Below are positions 1 through 7,505 of a stretch of 64,000 bases of DNA, one piece after another (position 1 is the first letter of the stretch; each line of letters starts with the position of its first letter). Source of the stretch: Niveibacterium umoris (lineage in GTDB: Bacteria; Pseudomonadota; Gammaproteobacteria; Burkholderiales; Rhodocyclaceae); the NCBI RefSeq assembly GCF_014197015.1, contig NZ_JACIET010000003.1, forward strand, positions 155,505-219,504, in the 5' to 3' direction. The notes beneath the pieces were generated by a model. The model did no database searches and was not told the origin of the DNA. It saw only the letters and a list, made by a program, of their open reading frames with translations. The position numbers and the translations under genes are program-made.

Positions 1-1
1 C

Positions 2-442
2 ACGCTGGGTGCCGACGCGGTGATCAACTATCGCAGCGCCCGCGACCTCACCGCCGCCCTGCATATGGCAGCGCCGGAAGGCATTGACGTGTACTTCGAG
101 AACGTCGGCGGCAGCCACCTCGAAGCGGCGCTCAACTTGCTCAAGCCGAACGGGCGCGTCGCGCTGTGCGGCATGATCGAACAGTACAACGCCACCGAAG
201 CGCCGCGCGGCCCGGCCAATCTCGGCCTGGCGATCGTCAAGCGGCTGCGGCTGGAAGGCTTCATCGTCTCCGACCACTGGGGACACTACCCCGAGTTCGT
301 GAAGGCGATGGCCGGCTGGCTCGCGGCCGGAAAGATCCAGACGCGCGACACGATCCGCGAGGGCCTCGCCGCCGCGCCAGACGCATTCATCGGCCTCTTC
401 CGCGGCGAAAACACCGGCAAAATGCTCGTCAAACTTGCCTAA
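2..442 (+). CDS. NADP-dependent oxidoreductase, CurA/PTGR family (3' part only)
   Basis: The gene enters from the left edge, so only the last 146 residues are visible. They form the C-terminal half of a zinc-independent medium-chain dehydrogenase/reductase of the curcumin reductase / prostaglandin reductase type. Recognisable pieces are GIDVYFENVGG (end of the cofactor-binding fold), GRVALCGMI, and the family's terminal stretch around GENTGKMLVKLA. Such enzymes reduce the C=C bond of enones with NADPH in the cytoplasm. The thioesterase gene starts 16 nt downstream, which suggests a shared transcript. The substrate cannot be read from this fragment. Confidence 0.85.
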   Translation, partial: TLGADAVINYRSARDLTAALHMAAPEGIDVYFENVGGSHLEAALNLLKPNGRVALCGMIEQYNATEAPRGPANLGLAIVKRLRLEGFIVSDHWGHYPEFVKAMAGWLAAGKIQTRDTIREGLAAAPDAFIGLFRGENTGKMLVKLA

Positions 443-458
443 GAACGAGGCCGCGCAC

Positions 459-1259
459 ATGGTCCTGACACCCTTCTCCGCCCTGATCGAGAACCGCAGC
501 CACCGCGGCGATACGGTGTTCTTCGAACTGACCGAAGACTGGCTGCAAGGCCGTACCGCCTTTGGCGGCGTCAGTGCCGCGCTGGCGGTGCAGGCGATGC
601 GCGACGTCGCCGGCGCCGAGCGGCCGCTGCGCGGCCTGCAGACCAGCTTCGTCGGCCCGGTGCCGGCCGGACCGCTGCGGGTCGATGTACGGGTGGTACG
701 CGAAGGCAAGGCGATGCGGCAGGTCGAAGCCGCGCTGAAGGTGGGCGAGGACACCGCCTGCCTGCTGGTCGGCAGCTTCGGCCTCGCCCGCCAGTCGACG
801 ATTGGCACATTCGCCCCGCCGCAACCTGCGGCGCCGGCACCCGAAGCATTGCGGGCCATGCCTTACGTCGAGGGCGTCTCGCCCGCCTTCACCCAGCATG
901 TCGAGTTCCGCTGGGCCGCAGGCGACGCGCCCTTTGCCGGCGGCAGTGCGCGCGACATGAAGGTGCATTTGCGTCTGCGCGATGAAACGATCGACCACGA
1001 ACTGCTCTGCGTGCTGCTCGGCGACGCCGCACCGCCGGTCGCCTTCGGCCACTTCGACCGCCCGACCATGGGCAGTTCGGTGACCTGGGCGCTCGAACTG
1101 CTGCACTGCGCCAGCGCACCCTCACCCGACGCCTGGTGGCGCCACGACACCGGCATGGTCGCCTTCAGCGCCGGCTACTCGCACGAACGCGCCGAACTGT
1201 GGACGCCGCAGGGCGAACTCGCTGCGTTCGGATATCAGATCGTGGCGGTGTTCGGCTAG
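459..1259 (+). CDS. acyl-CoA thioesterase family protein (TesB-like double hot-dog)
   Basis: This 266-residue protein resembles TesB-like thioesterases, which hydrolyse acyl-CoA in the cytoplasm. The N-terminal hot-dog carries the GRTAFGGVSAALAVQAM helix and LQTSFVGPVPAGPL strand typical of the family. The C-terminal hot-dog contains FDRPTMGSSVTWALELL. I chose ATG 459 because a CGAGG ribosome-binding site lies at 446-450. An in-frame TTG at 435 would overlap the previous gene. The gene directly follows the CurA-type oxidoreductase, so both may act on CoA or enone intermediates. The true substrate is not visible. Confidence 0.85.
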   Translation: MVLTPFSALIENRSHRGDTVFFELTEDWLQGRTAFGGVSAALAVQAMRDVAGAERPLRGLQTSFVGPVPAGPLRVDVRVVREGKAMRQVEAALKVGEDTACLLVGSFGLARQSTIGTFAPPQPAAPAPEALRAMPYVEGVSPAFTQHVEFRWAAGDAPFAGGSARDMKVHLRLRDETIDHELLCVLLGDAAPPVAFGHFDRPTMGSSVTWALELLHCASAPSPDAWWRHDTGMVAFSAGYSHERAELWTPQGELAAFGYQIVAVFG

Positions 1260-1462
1260 GTCACCGCGCCAGATTCAGTCGCACTGCCATCCGCGCATTG
1301 AGCCGGGCTTCGGGGGCGCCGTCACAAGCGAGCAACACAGCGACGTGCGCACGGCACAGCTTGGGGGCAGATCGAGGCCGACAAGCTTCGATACAAAGCC
1401 TGCCGACAGCGTGCGATGCAGTCGGGATAATGCGGCCGGTCACTTCACCGGATCTGTACGCC

Positions 1463-2728
1463 ATGCAACTGCGCCGCCTTGCTCCCCTCGTCCCGCTCCT
1501 CGCCCTGCTCGCGGCACCGGCTTGCGCGCTCGCCGCGGGCGCCTTTGACGCCGAACAGGCCACACGCGCCTGGCTGGACACGATCCCGCATGAGGCGAAA
1601 TTGCGATCGGACGCTTACTACGAAGGCGGCTACTGGCTGCAACTCGTCGACCTCGTTTTCGCCCTTCTCGTCGCCTGGCTGTTGTTGCGCGGCGGGCTGT
1701 CGGCGCGGTTGCGCAACAATGCCGAGCGGCTGACCCGCTACAAGCCCCTGCAGAGCATGGCCTACGCCGCGCAATACCTGATCCTGGTGACCCTGCTGAG
1801 CCTGCCGCTGAACGCCTACGAGGGCTACTGGCGAGAGCATGCGTACAACATGTCGAACCAGACGCTGGCGGACTGGGCGCTCGATCAGCTCAAGGGCCTG
1901 TTCGTCTCGATCCTGTTCATGGCGCCGGCGGTGGCGGCAGTCTGGGGCGCGATCCGTCGCGCGCCGAAAACCTGGTGGCTGTGGGGTTCGGCCATCGCCA
2001 CCGGTTTCCTGATGATCGGCATGGTGCTGGGGCCGGTGTTCATCGCACCGCTGTTCAACGACTACAAGCCGCTGTCCGATCCGAAGGTGCGCAGCGAGAT
2101 CCTGTCGCTGGCGCGCGCCAACCAGGTGCCGGCCACCGAGGTGTACGAGTTCGACGCCTCGCGCCAGACCAAACGGATCAGCGCCAACGTCAGCGGCTTC
2201 ATGGGCACCGAGCGCATCTCGCTCAACGACAACCTGCTCAAGCGCACCAGCCCGGCCGAGATCCGCGCGGTGATGGGGCATGAGATCGGGCACTACGCAC
2301 TGAATCACGTGTACAAGCACCTGCTGACCTTCACCGTGCTGACCATCATCGGCTTCGCGCTGGCACGCTGGGCGATGGAGCGCCTGATCGCACGGCACGG
2401 CGGCACCTGGGGCCTGCGCGGCAGCGGCGACGTGGCGGCCCTGCCGGTGCTGGTCGCGATATTCGCGGTGCTGGGGTTCATCGGCACGCCGATCACCAAC
2501 ACGGTGATCCGGACCGCCGAGTTCGAAGCCGATCTCTACGGCCTGAACGCCGCCCGCGAACCGGATGGTTTCGCGCAGGCCGCGGTGCGCCTGGCGGAGT
2601 ACCGCAAGATGGAACCGGCGGCGTGGGAAGAGTTCCTGTTCTACGACCACCCGAGTGGCCGCACACGCATCCGCACCGCAATGCAGTGGAAGGCGGAGCA
2701 TCTGGCGGACCAGCCTGCCGGTCGTTAA
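1463..2728 (+). CDS. M48 (Ste24-type) membrane zinc metalloprotease
   Basis: A 421-residue integral membrane protease. Residues 1-25 look like a signal peptide or anchor. Several hydrophobic segments follow, then the zinc site HEIGH at residues 273-277, with the third ligand in EFEADLYG (Glu355). The layout matches Ste24/CAAX-type M48 peptidases, which in bacteria act at the inner membrane on misfolded or prenyl-like substrates. ATG 1463 gives the cleanest signal sequence. ATG 1430, in frame and 11 codons upstream, is the alternative. The 203-nt gap upstream shows no other gene. The physiological substrate is unknown. Confidence 0.9.
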   Translation: MQLRRLAPLVPLLALLAAPACALAAGAFDAEQATRAWLDTIPHEAKLRSDAYYEGGYWLQLVDLVFALLVAWLLLRGGLSARLRNNAERLTRYKPLQSMAYAAQYLILVTLLSLPLNAYEGYWREHAYNMSNQTLADWALDQLKGLFVSILFMAPAVAAVWGAIRRAPKTWWLWGSAIATGFLMIGMVLGPVFIAPLFNDYKPLSDPKVRSEILSLARANQVPATEVYEFDASRQTKRISANVSGFMGTERISLNDNLLKRTSPAEIRAVMGHEIGHYALNHVYKHLLTFTVLTIIGFALARWAMERLIARHGGTWGLRGSGDVAALPVLVAIFAVLGFIGTPITNTVIRTAEFEADLYGLNAAREPDGFAQAAVRLAEYRKMEPAAWEEFLFYDHPSGRTRIRTAMQWKAEHLADQPAGR

Positions 2729-2795
2729 AGCCGGGCCGGGTTTGCCGCTGCAGGCACTCTCGGCCAGAATCGCGCTTTCGCCATTTAGCTGACCG

Positions 2796-4673
2796 ATGTC
2801 GCCCTCCCGCCGCAATACCCCGTTTGCGATTGCGCTGGCCCTCGCTGTAGCCGGCGTGTCTTTCGCATCGGCCGTCGCCGCGGCACCGGATGCGGCGAGC
2901 CTGGTGGACCAAGCGCGCGCCAACATCAGGCTGAACCCGGAAGCCAGCCAGCGCTATGCAGAGAGCGCGCTTGATGCGCTGAAAGCGCGGCCGGACCCGG
3001 ATCTGGAGGTCGCCGCCCGCCTGGTGCTCTGCGACTATCAGGGCGAGCGCAGCCCGCAGGCAGCGCAATCCGAAATCGATGCTGCCTGGGCGCTGATGCC
3101 CAAGGTGAAGCGCACCGGGCTGCGCGCGGGCATCATGCTGTGCGAAGGGCAACTGCTTGAACTTGCCAACAAGACACATGAAGCCCTGGCGAGGTTCGAC
3201 GAGGCCGCGCGCTTTGCCGAGGGCGCCCATGACAGCGAGATGCTGGCCGATTCGCTGTATCAGCGCGGTTACATGCGCGCCTTGCTGGGCCAATACGCGG
3301 AAGGCCTGATCGACGAGCGCCGCGCCCTGTCGCTGTACGAGAAGCTGTCGCTCACCTCGCGCGCGCGCACCGCCCTGAACGGCATCGCGATCCTCTACAA
3401 CCGCATGGGCGACTATGCGCAGGCCAAGCACTACTACATGCAGTCGCTCAAGGGCCACATCGCCGAGGGCGCCCGGCGCGAACAGGCGGTAACGCTGCAC
3501 AACCTCGGCCGCGCGCATGAAAACCTCGGGGAGTGGCACGAAGCCAAGCAAGCCTTCGAAGAATCGCTCGCGATCAACCATGAACTCGGCTACTCGCGCG
3601 GCGAGGCCTACGCCCTGCGAGGACTCGCCAGTGTCTGCAACGCCACCGGCGATGCAACGTGCGCCACGGCCTACCTGGCGCGTGCCGAGGCCGCCGCGAA
3701 AGGCGCACCGGATGCCCGCCTGCATGCGCAGATCCTGCTGCAACGCGGTATCAGCTACCGTCTGCAGAAACGCTATCCGGAAAGCATTGCCGCGCTGCAA
3801 GAGGCGGCGACGACTTTCGCCAGTGCCGATTCGCTCGCCGAACTGCGCGACACCTATCGCGCGCTGTCGGCCACCTACGCCGAATTCAACGACTGGCGCG
3901 CGGCATACGAACGTCAGGTCGAATTCAAGAACACCTCCGACACCCTGCTGCTGCGTCAGCTCGACCAACGCTTTGCGACACTGAAAGTGGAGTTCGACAC
4001 CGCCGCGAAGGACAAGGAAAACACCCTGCTGCTACGCGAAAAGGCGGTGACCGAGCGCGCGCTGGAACAGGAACGCACCGTCGGCCGCCTGCAGGCCGCG
4101 GTGATCGCGCTGGCGACCGTGCTGACGCTGATCCTCGCCACGCTGGTGGTGCGCCACCGCCGCGCGAGCCAGCGCATGGAAGCGCTCGCAAATACCGACG
4201 AGCTGACCGGGCTACCGAATCGGCGCGACATCCTGGGCCGGCTCAGCGAGTGGCTGGGGACCCCGCAAGGACCAAGCTGCGCGACCCTGATTGCGGATCT
4301 CGACCATTTCAAACCGATCAACGACAAGTTCGGCCATCTGGTTGGCGACGACATCCTGCGCGAAGTGGCCAAGGCGCTCACCGAGATCGTGCGCGAACCG
4401 GCCTGCGTTGGCCGCATTGGCGGCGAGGAATTCCTCGTGATGCTGCCGGATACCGGGCTCGAAGAAGCCGCGCAGATGGCCGAGCGACTGCGCGAACGCG
4501 TGCTTGCGATCGATACCTCGCGCTGGTTCACCGACCGTGGCATCAGTGCCAGCTTCGGTGTCACCGCCAGCGCGGCTGGCGACACGGTCAGCAGCATGTT
4601 GCGACGCGCCGACGAGGCGCTTTACGACGCCAAGGCACGCGGCCGCAATTGCGTCGCCACGCGTGGTGGCTGA
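2796..4673 (+). CDS. TPR-containing membrane diguanylate cyclase
   Basis: A 625-residue protein with a signal peptide (1-28), a long periplasmic helical region with TPR-like repeats (about 33-400), a coiled-coil stretch, one membrane segment (about 432-452) and a C-terminal GGDEF domain. The active-site motif is GGEEF at 542-546, and the upstream metal/GTP residues (LIADLDHFKPIND) are intact, so it should make c-di-GMP from two GTP. The usual RxxD inhibitory site before the motif reads REPA, so classical product inhibition is probably lost. The TPR region probably senses a periplasmic protein partner. It stands 67 nt after the protease gene and may be co-transcribed with it. Confidence 0.92.
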   Translation: MSPSRRNTPFAIALALAVAGVSFASAVAAAPDAASLVDQARANIRLNPEASQRYAESALDALKARPDPDLEVAARLVLCDYQGERSPQAAQSEIDAAWALMPKVKRTGLRAGIMLCEGQLLELANKTHEALARFDEAARFAEGAHDSEMLADSLYQRGYMRALLGQYAEGLIDERRALSLYEKLSLTSRARTALNGIAILYNRMGDYAQAKHYYMQSLKGHIAEGARREQAVTLHNLGRAHENLGEWHEAKQAFEESLAINHELGYSRGEAYALRGLASVCNATGDATCATAYLARAEAAAKGAPDARLHAQILLQRGISYRLQKRYPESIAALQEAATTFASADSLAELRDTYRALSATYAEFNDWRAAYERQVEFKNTSDTLLLRQLDQRFATLKVEFDTAAKDKENTLLLREKAVTERALEQERTVGRLQAAVIALATVLTLILATLVVRHRRASQRMEALANTDELTGLPNRRDILGRLSEWLGTPQGPSCATLIADLDHFKPINDKFGHLVGDDILREVAKALTEIVREPACVGRIGGEEFLVMLPDTGLEEAAQMAERLRERVLAIDTSRWFTDRGISASFGVTASAAGDTVSSMLRRADEALYDAKARGRNCVATRGG

Positions 4674-4728
4674 CGTGAGCAGCGCAGACACCGCATAATC
4701 GGGCCGACCCCGCCCGCAGGAGCCACGC

Positions 4729-5112
4729 ATGAATCTCGAGAAGGTCGTCTTCGGTTTCTTCATCGTGCTGGCTGCGACGATGAACTTCGGTTTCTTCGTC
4801 GGCGATATCGACAACCCGGTGCACCACGACGTCTTTGAACTGTTCACCGCGATCGTCGTGAACCTGATCGCGACCGTGCTGAAGTTCGGCGACCGCACGC
4901 AGATCGGCGCCATCCATCTCGCCACCAGCCTGGTGGCGGACCTGCAATTGATCGCGGCCGCAATCTACTGGGCCTACTCGGTCCATGTCTCCGGCGTCGG
5001 CATGACCCCGGGCGTTACTGCCAGCGTCGTTTCGCTGGCGGCCGGCGCGATGCTCGCCAACGTCGTCTCCGTGATCATCCTCATCGCCGAAACCGTGATG
5101 ATGCGCCGCTGA
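4729..5112 (+). CDS. DUF6394 family membrane protein
   Basis: A 127-residue protein with about four hydrophobic helices and almost no extramembrane sequence. I recognise it as the DUF6394 type, a small proteobacterial membrane family of unknown function. Its stop lies 10 nt before the start of the potassium channel gene, so the two are very likely co-transcribed. This suggests a channel accessory or a partner in potassium or membrane-potential homeostasis, which is inference only. A good ribosome-binding site (GCAGGAG) precedes the ATG. Confidence 0.8.
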   Translation: MNLEKVVFGFFIVLAATMNFGFFVGDIDNPVHHDVFELFTAIVVNLIATVLKFGDRTQIGAIHLATSLVADLQLIAAAIYWAYSVHVSGVGMTPGVTASVVSLAAGAMLANVVSVIILIAETVMMRR

Positions 5113-5122
5113 CGGGCGCGCC

Positions 5123-6826
5123 ATGGACAGCGTCATCTTCCTGATGCTGCGGCGCATGCGTGCGCCGCTGATCGTGCTGATCGCGATCTACGCGATCTCG
5201 GTGCTGGGCCTTGCGCTCATCCCGGGCATCGACGCCGACGGCAGACCCGCGCCGCCGATGAGCTTCTTCCACGCCTTCTACTTCGTCAGCTACACCGCGA
5301 CCACCATCGGCTTTGGCGAAATCCCCGGCGCGTTCTCCGACGCGCAGCGGATGTGGACGGTGCTTTGCATCTACCTCACCGTGATCGGCTGGTCCTACTC
5401 GATCATCACCCTGCTCGGACTGCTGCAGGACAAGGGCTTCCAGGCTGCATTCGCGAAGATCCGCTTCGCCCGCGCGGTGCGACGCCTGCGCGAACCGTTC
5501 TACCTGATCTGCGGCTGCGGCGAGACCGGCACGCTGATCGGCAGTGCCTTCGATCGCATCTGCACCCGCTTCGTCGTGCTGGAGTTGTCGGAGCATCGCG
5601 TGCAGGAACTCGACCTGCTCGAATGGCGTGCCGATGCACCGGCGCTTGCGGGCGACGCGCGCGCGCCGGAACTGCTCAAGCTCGCCGGCCTGCTGCATCC
5701 GAAGTGCCGCGGGGTGCTGGCGGTGACCAGTTCTGAAGAGGCCAACCTGGCGGTGGCGATTGCGGTGCGCCTGTTGCGTCCCGAGATACCGGTGCTCGCA
5801 CGGGCGCGGTCCGACGCCGTCAGCGCCAACATGGCTTCGTTCGGCACCGACCATGTCATCAACCCCTTCCGCCGCTTTGCCGACCAGCTCGCGCTGGCGG
5901 TGCGGGCGCCCGAGGTCTTTCGCCTCGAACAACTGCTCACCGGCATCCCGGGTGAAGCCACGCCAACGCCGCATCGCCCCCCGCGCGGCAACTGGATCGT
6001 ATGCGGCTACGGCCGCTTTGGCCATGCGATTGTGGCCGCCCTCGACAGCGAGGCGCTGCCGGTGACGCTGATCACCCCGGATCCGCCCGAGCAGCCGGGC
6101 CGGCGCTGCATTGCCGGCCTCGGCACCGAAGCCGAACCGCTGCTGGCGGCAGGCGTCCGCACTGCCGCAGGCATCGTCGCCGGCACCGACAACGATGTGA
6201 ACAACCTGTCCATCGCCGTCACGGCACGCGAACTGAACCCTTCGATCTTCGTCGTGATGCGCCAGAACCAAGCCGCGAACGGCGCCTTGTTCGATGCCTT
6301 CGTCGGCGATTTCGCGCTGGTGCCAAGCCGCCTGATCGCGCAGGAATGCCTGGCCACGCTGACGACGCCCCTGCTTTCGGAATTCCTCACGCGCATGCGC
6401 ACGCAAGACAACGACTGGGCGGCGCAACTGATCGGCAGTATCGAAGCGGTGTGCCCGGCACAGGTCCCCGACATACGCGGTATCACCTTGAACATTTCAG
6501 AGGCCCGCGCGGCGTATCTGCACCTCATGGCCGACGCACCGCTGACCTTGGGCGACGCTCTGCGCGACAGCGCCGCCCGCGACAGCCGGCTGCCGCTGGT
6601 GCCGCTGATGCTGCGGCGCGCCAGGCAGATCACGCTGCTGCCGTCGCCGCAGACGCCCCTCGTGGCGGGCGACGCCCTGCTGCTGGCAGGGCCGCACAGC
6701 GCGCATATGCGGCTGCAGCTCGCGCTGCAAAACGCCAATGCGTTCGACTATGCCCAGCACGGGCGCAACAGCCCGGGCGGCTGGATCTGGCAACGCCTTG
6801 CCCGGCGCAAGGTCGCACCGCCATGA
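5123..6826 (+). CDS. potassium channel protein with two RCK (TrkA-N) domains
   Basis: A 567-residue inner-membrane channel subunit. Two transmembrane helices flank a pore loop with the selectivity filter TTIGFGE at residues 60-66. The first regulator-of-K-conductance domain follows, with Rossmann motif CGCGETG (about 130), then a second with CGYGRFG (about 291). The last 100 residues look like a TrkA-C ligand-binding domain. Two RCK modules in one chain mean a tetramer would carry a complete eight-RCK gating ring. The gene is paired with the DUF6394 gene and followed by a strong bidirectional terminator at 6829-6850. Gating ligand (NAD, nucleotide or calcium) cannot be told from sequence. Confidence 0.9.
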   Translation: MDSVIFLMLRRMRAPLIVLIAIYAISVLGLALIPGIDADGRPAPPMSFFHAFYFVSYTATTIGFGEIPGAFSDAQRMWTVLCIYLTVIGWSYSIITLLGLLQDKGFQAAFAKIRFARAVRRLREPFYLICGCGETGTLIGSAFDRICTRFVVLELSEHRVQELDLLEWRADAPALAGDARAPELLKLAGLLHPKCRGVLAVTSSEEANLAVAIAVRLLRPEIPVLARARSDAVSANMASFGTDHVINPFRRFADQLALAVRAPEVFRLEQLLTGIPGEATPTPHRPPRGNWIVCGYGRFGHAIVAALDSEALPVTLITPDPPEQPGRRCIAGLGTEAEPLLAAGVRTAAGIVAGTDNDVNNLSIAVTARELNPSIFVVMRQNQAANGALFDAFVGDFALVPSRLIAQECLATLTTPLLSEFLTRMRTQDNDWAAQLIGSIEAVCPAQVPDIRGITLNISEARAAYLHLMADAPLTLGDALRDSAARDSRLPLVPLMLRRARQITLLPSPQTPLVAGDALLLAGPHSAHMRLQLALQNANAFDYAQHGRNSPGGWIWQRLARRKVAPP

Positions 6827-6828
6827 AA

Positions 6829-6850
6829 AAAGCCCGCATGTGCGGGCTTT
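6829..6850. terminator. bidirectional intrinsic terminator
   Basis: A perfect 10-bp stem (6829-6838 with 6841-6850) with a two-base loop is flanked by an A-run on the left and TTTCTTTTG on the right. It can end the potassium-channel transcript on the plus strand and the convergent glycine-zipper transcript on the minus strand. Confidence 0.85.
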
Positions 6851-6871
6851 CTTTTGTTGGGCGCGGGCCGC

Positions 6872-7342
6872 TCAATCGTCCCAATCGCCATGGCGATGAT
6901 GCTTGCGATGGCCCGGCGGCACCCAGTCGTCATCATCATGCCCATGGCGATGATGGCGATGGTGCGAGTCATAGTTGCCGCCCTTCGGCTCGCTGACGTT
7001 CTTGCCGATCACCGAACCGGCCGCACCGCCAAGGCCTGCGCCGATGATCGCGCCGTTCTTGCCGCCGGTCGAGCGCCCCACGGCAGCGCCGGACGCGCCA
7101 CCAATCGCCCCGCCGATCATCGCGCCGTTCTTGCCACGCTTGTCTGACGCGACCCCCGCACCGAGGGCGCCACCAATCGCGCCACCGAGCACTTCACCGC
7201 TCTTGCCGCCCATCGAATGCCCCAGCGCGGTACCCGCCGCCGCGCCAAGACCACCGCCGAGTGCCGTCTGGCCGTCGTTCGCGAATGCGCTGCTGGCGAG
7301 CGCCACCGTGACGGCCAGCGCCGAAATGACTTTCTTGTACAT
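6872..7342 (-). CDS. glycine-zipper exported protein with His/Asp-rich tail
   Basis: A 156-residue protein with a cleavable signal peptide (1-21, ending in SAFA). Four glycine-zipper segments built on GG(A/G)IGG and GAAAGTALG-like repeats follow, separated by short basic loops (GGKSGE, DKRGKNG). Such modules insert in or associate with membranes. The C-terminal 35 residues are rich in His and Asp (HHRHHRHGHDDDD, HRKHHRHGDWDD) and look suited to bind divalent metal. This tail is the unusual part and may point to nickel, copper or zinc handling, which is inference. It is monocistronic and ends at a shared terminator with the channel gene. Confidence 0.8.
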   Translation of the reverse strand: MYKKVISALAVTVALASSAFANDGQTALGGGLGAAAGTALGHSMGGKSGEVLGGAIGGALGAGVASDKRGKNGAMIGGAIGGASGAAVGRSTGGKNGAIIGAGLGGAAGSVIGKNVSEPKGGNYDSHHRHHRHGHDDDDWVPPGHRKHHRHGDWDD

Positions 7343-7448
7343 GAAACCCCTCTGTTGAAACCGCTCTAACGTGGATTATTTTCCCATTTAATGACAGGAA
7401 CATCCATGCCTCTTTGTTGCAAACTGCAAATGCGCCGCTGACAAAGAA

Positions 7449-7477
7449 GCGGCCCGGAATACCGATCACCGGGCCGC
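7449..7477 (-). terminator. intrinsic terminator of the pseudouridine synthase gene
   Basis: A 9-bp perfect GC stem (7449-7457 with 7469-7477) and 11-base loop lie 29 nt beyond the stop codon. On the minus strand they are followed by TTCTTTGT. This fits Rho-independent termination of the gene read from 9533. Confidence 0.75.
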
Positions 7478-7505
7478 GCTCGCCTGCGATAACTGACTGT
7501 GCCGA

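Noticed and set aside
1136..1462. N-terminal extension of the M48 protease
   Set aside because: It would overlap the thioesterase gene in another frame and bury the signal peptide. ATG 1463 (or 1430) is much more plausible.
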